Source of the DNA: Isoetes taiwanensis
Lineage: Eukaryota > Streptophyta > Lycopodiopsida > Isoetales > Isoetaceae
Assembly: GCA_021234155.1 (NCBI GenBank)
Contig: JAJEKV010000002.1
Span: 4,227,795-4,291,794 of the forward strand
Length of the DNA: 64,000 bases
Direction: 5' to 3'
The notes under the pieces were generated by a model. It was not told the DNA's origin. It saw only the letters and a list, made by a program, of their open reading frames with translations, and did no database searches. Shown here piece after piece: positions 57,110 to 64,000 of this stretch (position 1 is its first letter; each line of letters begins with the position of its first letter). A program made the position numbers and the translations under genes.

Positions 57110-57589
57110 TAATTGAAGTACACATTCTCCTAATGACGCGCATAAGATTCCTTCTTAAAACTATCATGCGGAAGTATTTACACCACCATCCATAATTTTG
57201 GAAACTCCGTGCAAAGTAACTCTTAAACTTGAACAGCTACAGTTAAGGAAACGACAATGTTTTGGAAGGTTAAGGTTATGCTGATAAATAAAGGTTATCT
57301 CTACTGCTGTCAAGCTTCCATTAAGGGTGAACTGGTAACTTCAAGCTTGAATCTCATTGTTGTACTCCATTAAAATTGTTGGAGTCTGCAAAATCCCAAA
57401 TTACTTTTCAGTATGATCTTGTTCTAGAATTTTTTATGGTATCTGTAACTGCAAAGTGCCTGAAGATTAGTATTACTCTGGAAAATTAGAAATTGCATTT
57501 TATTTTCTGTGGTCTTATGTGAAATTGGTTATGTGAATTTTGAGAACCTTGTGCTTTGATTAGGTCAATCATAACATCATGCAGCAATT

Positions 57590-58535
57590 TAGGCATGTGG
57601 TCTCATGGAGTGTCATGATTGCTGGATACATTAAAGCAGGAGAAGGCATTTTTTGCTCTAGAGTGCTTTGAGAACATGCAAATGGAGGGCATAAAACCAG
57701 ACAAGGTCACGTTTTTGAGCATCATCAAGGCATGTGGCAGCTTAGCAAGTATTGAGATTGGCAGGGCCATACATGAGCAGGTTATTGAAATCTTTCAGAC
57801 TTTACAAAATGAAGATGCAGTTTCATGGAAAGTAATGATTATAGCATTTGCTCATAATAATAAAGGTATGCTTCTGCTAGAGCATTTTAATACCATGAGA
57901 GATAAAGGCATGTTACCGACAATGTGACGTTCTTGGGCATTGTAAAAGCATGTGGTAGTATTGGAGTTGTAGAATTGGGTAGGCATATTCATGCACAGAT
58001 CATTTATAATGGGTTTCAAGATCAATGCTTTATAGGCAATGCCCCTGTTGACACGTATGCCAAATGTGGAAGCTTGGAGGAAGCACTTGCAGTTTTTAAC
58101 AAGGTGTCATGAAATTCAATAATTTCTGCATGTGTCCAGCATGATGAATGGTTGCTATCTCTGGAATTGTGTAGTAGTATGCAACATAATGGCTTGAAGC
58201 CCGACAAAGTCACGTTATTGAGTATGCTGAAAGCTTGTGGCAGCACTGAAGCCATCAAGCAGGGCAGACACATTCATAATCAAATAGTAAAGAATGAGAT
58301 CCACTATGATGCTTGTGTTGGAAATGCACTTGTTGATATGTACTTGTTTTGCTTATGACGTAACCTTCCCTGCAGTCCTTACAGTATGCAGCCGTGCTGC
58401 CCTGGTGGATATACGATTGGAGTACTTCAATTCTATGAAAGACTTTCATGATATAGCACCAAGTGCATCTCAGTATGGTTGCGTAGTTGATGATCTGGGA
58501 CGTGCATGGTCATATTCCAGAGACTATAAGTCTCT
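57590..58535 (+). pseudogene. PPR pseudogene 4
   Basis: Long PPR units in changing frames: VSWSVMIAGYIKA (57,602), then ALECFENMQMEGIKPDKVTF and FLSIIKACGSLASIEIGRAI (57,650-57,770), VTFLGIVKACGSIGVVELGR (57,925), DTYAKCGSLEEALAVFNKVS (58,050-58,110) followed by a stop, then MQHNGLKPDKVTLLSMLKAC (58,180), GNALVDMY (58,320), and an E-like end with YGCVVDDLGRA near 58,475. Four or more frameshifts or stops. The unit spacing resembles pseudogene 3, so both may descend from one parent. Confidence 0.88.
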
Positions 58536-58636
58536 GCTCCTCATTAAATTCCTTGTAAGTGGTTTGTCCTGTTGGTCCATGTTTGCATATATTGTTAGGC
58601 TTTTTGTTGTTCTAATGTAGATAACCTTATATTGCA

Positions 58637-58970
58637 GAAATGTGCATTGAAATAATCTTAATGGCAGCATTCCTCCTGAATTACAGAAGCTGGTCCCCTA
58701 TCTTATTTGTGAGTACCTAGAAAATGCATTCCGAAAAGCTCCATTTCTTAAGAAATGTTATCAATATTGGCATTAGAGAATTTTTTTAGAATATAATATT
58801 TATAGATTGGAACAGTGAATCAAAGACAGAGCAGAGCGTTATGTTGCATTGTGTTGGCATGATCGTTGTAAGAGAGCTAAGCCTGAAGTTGTATTGCTTT
58901 TCAGGAACCTGTCGGCTAATCATCTTTCGGGAACCATTCCTGCAGAACTTGGACACATCACAAATCTCGC
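58637..58970 (+). pseudogene. Two LRR exons of a receptor kinase
   Basis: After an AG at 58,637, one frame gives NNLNGSIPPELQKLVPYLI and ends near a donor-like TG|TGAGT. After an intron-like gap, NLSANHLSGTIPAELGHITN follows at about 58,905-58,965. These are plant extracellular LRR repeats (L-x-x-N-x-L-x-G-x-I-P). Single-repeat exons separated by introns are usual in LRR-I and LRR-II type receptor kinases. Flanking exons are missing. Confidence 0.75.
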
Positions 58971-58971
58971 A

Positions 58972-59215
58972 GAAGAAGTTGTGAAAAGAAGTGACTATTG
59001 TTTATAGATTGTTGGTTGCAACAGTATCTTAAAAATACTCGGTGCAGGATATGTGATCACATTGGACCAGGATTCCAAGATAATCTGGAGGTCTCTTCAC
59101 AGAAGAAGAGAATGTGGGACGAAGAAGTTGTGAAGAGGAGTGACTATTCTACATATTGTTGGCTGTAACAGTATCTTAAAAATACTCGATGCAGGATATG
59201 TGATCACAAGATAAT
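58972..59215. repeat. Tandem duplication, about 149 bp offset
   Basis: GAAGAAGTTGTGAARAGRAG starts at 58,972 and 59,121, and both copies continue through CAGTATCTTAAAAATACTCG and GCAGGATATGTGATCACA. The second copy has lost part of its 3' half. Confidence 0.9.
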
Positions 59216-60062
59216 TTATAGGTCTCCAATCAGATAGTTTCTAATCAGATAGTTTCCATTATTGAGAGACACATTTTTGTTCAAGTGTATATGATGTACT
59301 TTCATGCACTTGAAGTCTGTATTTCAATATAAAAGAAGTTCATTAGCAAGCATCCATTAAAACAATCTTCAAAATCTATTAGGAAGATATACGAAAATTT
59401 TCATGGATCAAATGCTTTTGGAAGATCTAATCAATATATTTTGCATTTCATGGAGAATAAATTGTATGAGAGGTTATTTTTTGTCATGAATGTATGTTTT
59501 TGTTTGAGATGACATTGAACAAACTCTTAAAATTGTTGATCATCAATACAAATCTATGGATTATCATTCTTTATTGATATCACTATTTTTCCATCCGAAG
59601 ATACCTTAGGTGTATAATTCAATGCATGTTCGCATGCTAAAGACCAAAATCGTGTATACTATTCTCATATATATCAAACTCAAATGTCATGTCCCTAGAA
59701 ATCCATTGCATGTGCCACAACCCCAATAACTACCTCAAAAATTTTGAATGTCAACCACGCAATAGAAAACTTGAAATTCAATCATTTTTCCTCCCTTCTA
59801 CAAATTTCAAATGAAGTTTTACCTCCATCTCTAAAAAAAAGAAGACGGGACCTTGTGACAAAACAAATGTTTGTTATTGCTAGGTGAGATGCAAGTTGTT
59901 TAATCACAAAACAATGGCTCGCACATAATTTTTTTGTGCAAATGCTTTTCAAGCAATTAGCAAGAATAATAATTTTCTACCATTTACAACTTTATACTTG
60001 TACAATTTTTTGCCCTTTAAATGTTCTAAAGTTAATCGCCATCCAACTATGCTTGACGAAAA
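59216..60062. other. Stretch without a recognised gene
   Basis: AT-rich; no motif or repeat of note before the Helitron end. Confidence 0.45.
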
Positions 60063-60090
60063 GCCCAGCAACGCTGGGCACTTTTTCTAG
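60063..60090 (+). mobile_element. Helitron 3' terminus 1
   Basis: A 7-bp stem (GCCCAGC, loop AAC, GCTGGGC), then ACTTTTT and CTAG, followed by host T. This is the rolling-circle terminator layout of plant Helitrons. Confidence 0.8.
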
Positions 60091-60127
60091 TAGATGCATA
60101 AAAACGTGTGAAAATGGACCTTTGTAG

Positions 60128-60335
60128 TGCATTTCTTGCCATGTAGCATGCTTACAAACATGCAATAAGCTACATCTTTGCTCTATGAACTTGCATATTA
60201 ACCTCTAAAGTTTCATTTTATTTTATAAGGTTTGCATTTCTTGCCATATAGCATGCTTACAAACATGCAATAAGCTACATCTCTGCTCTATGAACTTGCA
60301 TATTAACCTCTACAGTTTCATTTTATTTTACAAGT
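60128..60335. repeat. Tandem duplication, 104 bp x 2
   Basis: The unit TGCATTTCTTGCCATRTAGC continues through CATGCAATAAGCTACATC and TTTCATTTTATTTTA, twice, with few mismatches. Inside it, TAGCATG and CATGCAATAAGCTA form a partial palindrome. Confidence 0.95.
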
Positions 60336-63058
60336 TCTCTATGAGTTTTGTTTTATTTTACAAAGCCCCAAAATAGTAGGCAATTACAAAGCCATTAGAT
60401 AGTAGGCAATTTATTGCACAAAAGCACACGTCTTTCTCGAGTAACTGCGGCATTGTTTTTAGATTCAATTGGTCAAACATTTAGAGTCGTTCCCCACAGA
60501 TATTTGTCACAAATAACATCACAAATAATGGTCTCATCTTTACTACCAACATAGACTTTGATAGCTCTCTTTTGGAAGCCTTTGTCATCTTCCCCTGCAA
60601 CGTTCAGGATTTGATAACCATTTTTCACTCTCCCATAGGTTATGCATCAATCATAGTGGTAATGTTGTTTGAAATGTTGTAACTAGATTCACATTTCTGT
60701 TTTGTAACAAACAAGACTGTGGATGAACCATCAAGCAAAGCTCAGCCTGCTATAGAAGGAGAGCTCGATTCACCAAACTATCATTCCCAGCGCACTGGCT
60801 ATTAAGGTGAGCACTAGCATTTTTGAGCTCTATTATGATCTGAGTAATTTGTGTTTGAGGTGAATTTAAGTCTGTAATTATGGTAGGTTCTTCTATAATA
60901 GTTTCTATGCATAAGTGTGGACTCTTTGATCAGAGAAACATTAAATGGAACATGGAATTGTGGACTAGAATATGGTGTCTTTTAGGAACTTCAGATAGAA
61001 GTAGAACTTTTCAATAATTTAAAGCCACCACAATGTTTAAAAAAATTCTATTATAGAAACACTTGAAAAACATACGGTGCATGCTCCACGCTGTAACATT
61101 GTTTTTATTGGTTTCATATCTTTCAAATAAAGATTTGAAGCCTGTATTGGCCTGCGAAACAAAATTTACTCGCTTCAGCATTATTGTTTCTTCATGTACT
61201 TTTTCTGTTATTTTCAGATATTGATATCTATCATGATACGTGCTGTTCACAAGTTCTTGCTTTATTCACAAGTAGTATGGCAATAATCCTTACAAACTAA
61301 GGTGCTTAAACTTCTACTACTACCAAAGGACTCGCTCATCTTCTGGGGAAAAATAGATACAGCTCTTGGAGCATGCTCAATGCATCTCTCATGCAGGTAT
61401 AGAAAAGACAGTTCTTGAATCACAACAACATTTGTTTACTTCATGTGATTGCTTGAATATTGAAGATTGCATAACCTTATACATACAAATACATGTGACC
61501 GTGTCGTAAATGTCCCTTAGCAATCGACCATGTTGAGAAACCGTGTAAACACTTCGTGCCATTACAAACATCATCGATCTGTAATTTAATGTGCATATTT
61601 TTCTATTGCATAAGAATTTCCCTTAACAATCGACTATGTTGAGAAACCATGTTAAAACATCGTGCCATTGCTTTTGAAAGAACTTCAACTAAAAATAGAC
61701 TCATGGACCAATGTATGTCCTTACTAGGAAAGTACTTAGGGTTGACCATGATGAACAATTGTGTATGCACTTTGTGTGATTGTGTGGGGTTAAAACTTAA
61801 TATACGTTGACCTTATTTCTATTTGCCTATAAAATGTTGTGTATCACATAAATACCAACTGGGCAATGTATTATGTAACATGTACTACCTTTAAAAAAAA
61901 GAAGGAAGTATCGCAACACTCCATTGAATACTTCACCATCAAAAAATGCACTTAAAATAATTTAATATACCTACATCTACATGGCATTATCACATCTCAT
62001 AAACCACCATTGAATACTTCACCATCAAAACACACATTCAAAATAATTTAAACATCTATTTCTACATCTACATGGCATTACTCCACTGAATACTTAACCA
62101 TTAGAACATGCATACAAATAGTTTAAACATCTATATCATCCTTATTACGTCTCAGAAAGAAAGACTTAAACTTAAAGTGTACTTTATAGTCGAACCTTCT
62201 CTCTCTATAATAGATATTAGCTAATATCATATTTATATGGTAAATTCCAACTTATCATATATTTCAACATCTGATTTGTTCATGCTGTCTAGCATCACCG
62301 ATCCAAGAAAAAGGGTCTATATAGAATAGAATAAGTTTTTGTCATCCACTGAGACCAATTTGCCTATGGAACCAATTGGTCTATATAGAGAAGCCACTAA
62401 AGATATTGCATTCAGGATGCTCTTCACTTATTGCGAAGCCAACCACCAATATGAAGCAGAGTAGCTTTACACGGATTGTTCCTTTACTACTAAGAGACAC
62501 ACTACAGCCATAGCTCAGTCAATAGGATACAAATCATTGGCATGTCTAGCTTATAGTCTCTTAAAGTTCCCAATTTTGCTTATGTGTGCCTTCCTTTGTT
62601 TTTATTTAGGTTATGCATGTCAGATGACTTTACACTCATGTAGATGTTCTTCCTTTTTCAAGGTCTCTTTCGACTTATTATACATTTTAGGAACCCAATG
62701 ATAAGTGTTGAATGGACCTGATCCCAATCATCACTATGGGCCATCATATTATGCTCTGGCAACCCCATGCAAAACTTAATAAATATATCCCAAGCACAGC
62801 CTTGAGACCATATCCCTACTATGATCTCCACCATATTTAAAACATGCCTGCACCACTCCATAATTGCTTAAGTAAAGAAACGTCCAATTAATCAAGCCAT
62901 TCAACTTTCAAAGCCAACGAATATATATCATCCCTAATCAACCATGGCAGGTCAAGATTCTATTTTATATATATTTACAATAGCATTCTATAGACCACTT
63001 CGACAACATCTACGCTACAATACTAACATAACACATTGTCAGGAAAGCTCGAGCAAAA
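60336..63058. other. Stretch without a recognised gene
   Basis: AT-rich with scattered short frames. A repeated phrase around CACTGAATACTTMACCAT occurs several times at 61,920-62,105. A degenerate tRNA-like A box near 62,512 is listed separately. Confidence 0.45.
62506..62600 (+). repeat. Possible degenerate tRNA-derived SINE head
   Basis: GCCATAGCTCAGTCAATAGG resembles a tRNA 5' end with A box, and AAAGTTCCCAATT about 50 bp downstream resembles a weak B box. No folded tRNA and no poly(A) tail were seen. Confidence 0.2.
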
Positions 63059-63086
63059 GCCCGGCAACGCCGGGCAATGTTACTAG
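63059..63086 (+). mobile_element. Helitron 3' terminus 2
   Basis: Stem GCCCGGC / GCCGGGC with loop AAC, then AATGTTA and CTAG, followed by host TAG. It is the same family as the end at 60,090; the stems differ by one compensated base pair. The matching 5' end was not identified. It lies 242 bp upstream of the carrier gene start. Confidence 0.82.
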
Positions 63087-63216
63087 TAGTATGTAAACCG
63101 GATTTCTGCGGCTAACCAAATATTTGCTACAAATCGGATTTAAACATTACCTAACCGGGGAATTCTGGGGAGGAACCCCCCAATCTAGAGGCCTGCATAG
63201 GTGGAATGTGGCGATC

Positions 63217-63236
63217 CACGTGTGAAGATTTCACAC
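63217..63236. promoter_or_regulatory. G-box overlapping a palindrome upstream of the carrier gene
   Basis: CACGTG at 63,217-63,222 is the core of a plant G-box. GTGTGAAGATTTCACAC (63,220-63,236) overlaps it and is a near-perfect palindrome. Both lie about 100 bp upstream of the ATG. A regulatory role is inference. Confidence 0.3.
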
Positions 63237-63327
63237 TACAGGGCTGTATGCCACTTGTAACTAAAAATTTCTTGAGGGGCACGAAATTGGTGGGCAAATA
63301 TTTCGTCGGGGTTTAGTGGCATCTAAG

Positions 63328-63607
63328 ATGGCTGTGGAACAGAGGCCAAAGAATTCGCTCTGGACCACTGTTAAACCATTCGTGAATGGTGGTCTGTCGG
63401 GCATGGGAGCAACTTGTGTGGTCCAACCTATTGATATGGTTAAGGTTAGCTCCAAATTTTTGCACCTCCCCTTCTCGTTTTTGGCCTAGAAAAATAACCA
63501 TCAAATGAGAAATTCTTTGGCAGGTCAGAATCCAGCTTGGACAGGGAACTGCAACTCAAGTAGCAAAACAAGTGGTTAAAAATGAGGGCTTCACTGCTCT
63601 TTACAAG
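63328..63607 (+). CDS. DTC: Mitochondrial dicarboxylate/tricarboxylate carrier, first two exons (partial)
   Basis: DTC exchanges 2-oxoglutarate, malate, citrate and related acids across the inner mitochondrial membrane. Exon 1 (63,328-63,444, 39 codons) starts at the first ATG after a stop and reads NSLWTTVKPFVNGGLSGMGA then TCVVQPIDMVK, the first helix and the P-x-[DE]-x-x-[KR] carrier signature. Intron 1 is 79 nt (GT..AG). Exon 2 (63,524-63,607) gives VRIQLGQGTATQVAKQVVKN and EGFTALYK, the matrix helix before the second membrane helix. Both exons are in phase with no damage. A donor follows at 63,608; the next expected exon (beginning near GLSAG in the family) is not in the window, so intron 2 is at least 390 nt. 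The family length is about 300 residues. VRIQLGQG points to DTC rather than other mitochondrial carriers. Confidence 0.92.
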
Positions 63608-64000
63608 GTTCGTTTATCTAAAGGTGCTTGCTTTTGTTTAATAGTAGCGCTTATTAGAAGGAAATGGATATTTGAAGACCTTAAGTCTCATCATATAAGA
63701 TTAAGCTTCAGTTTCTTGGAAAACAATCTACCAACTTAACAATGATGGCCTTTGTCCAAGATATTATTTGGAATAAGCATCATTTCACTGATTGTATAAT
63801 TCTTGAAGGCAAGCTCACGTAAAGGTCTAACCTACCTCCATCATCAGATACTCCATCAAATCGACTGTTCTGAATATTGAGAACATGTGTAAACAACAAG
63901 CCATGACGTGAGACCATATCAACAAGAGTAACAATTTTCTAGAAGTTTTTAAGGATGATTTAAAGAGTGGTTTTAACTACTTGAGGATCCATTGTATGCA

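Larger units (their letters stand above)
55173..60090 (+). mobile_element. Candidate gene-carrying Helitron
   Basis: The proposed 5' end TCTTGTATATATAATAATAA at 55,173 resembles the TC plus TATA-rich, AATAAAG starts of plant Helitrons. The 3' end at 60,063-60,090 is canonical: a GCCCAGC/GCTGGGC hairpin, then 11 bases ending CTAG, followed by T. Inside lie pieces of at least three unrelated genes (a KNL1-like gene, a PPR gene, an LRR receptor), all on the plus strand. No Rep/helicase was found, so it would be non-autonomous. Pairing of these two ends is inference; the base before the 5' TC is T rather than the usual A. Confidence 0.4.

Noticed and set aside
62506-62580. A tRNA gene
   Set aside because: Only the A-box part looks right; acceptor and T arms do not pair. 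Listed only as a weak SINE candidate.

Overview
The window looks like nuclear DNA of a land plant with a large, repeat-rich genome. The evidence is spliceosomal introns (GT..AG), plant-only gene families (PLS-type PPR proteins, an EMS1-like receptor kinase, sucrose synthase, the LTD protein of plastid LHCP import, a mitochondrial DTC carrier), plant LINEs and Helitron ends. The PPR style, a LINE type and a transposase-like family I associate with mosses, lycophytes and ferns suggest a seed-free plant, perhaps a fern. That placement is inference. Coding density is very low, and most recognisable genes are broken copies.

Layout. 1-3.3 kb: nothing recognised apart from short repeats. 3.4-6.2 kb: a Yae1-domain gene (+). 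4.2 and 12.6 kb: two oppositely oriented copies of a Tourist-like MITE. 7.1-11.2 kb: two PPR pseudogenes, the second running into a broken EMS1-like receptor kinase. 13.1-17.25 kb: a degenerate LINE (-) with a second LINE 3' end nested in it, bounded by a 13-bp target duplication. 17.9-27.25 kb: a hairpin-rich repeat family, arranged mostly as a large imperfect inverted repeat around two LINE fragments, a sucrose synthase pseudogene and a PPR pseudogene.

28.28-44.07 kb: a 15.8-kb block bounded by identical 26-bp inverted termini. It holds GTGGTG/CACCAC arrays that mirror each other towards the two ends, several unrecognised coding remnants, two tandem covarying 120-nt hairpins, and a minus-strand remnant of a transposase-like family with D-F-x-x-N-Y, E-x-Q-S and H-G-K-G-x-x-D-G motifs. 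I read it as a decayed giant DNA transposon and as the most novel object in the window.

45.4-49.24 kb: a GC-rich, frameshifted APE/RT LINE (+) ending in a hairpin and (TTCC)n. 53.4-54.0 kb: an LTD pseudogene. 55.1-60.1 kb: a segment with a Helitron-like start and a clear Helitron end that contains a possible KNL1-like gene remnant, a PPR pseudogene and LRR exons, so it may be a gene-capturing Helitron. 63.06 kb: a second Helitron end. 63.33 kb to the window edge: the first two exons of an apparently intact mitochondrial dicarboxylate/tricarboxylate carrier gene, the best candidate for a functional gene here.

The genes do not form a pathway. The logic of the window is duplication, capture and decay of gene fragments by several transposon classes.
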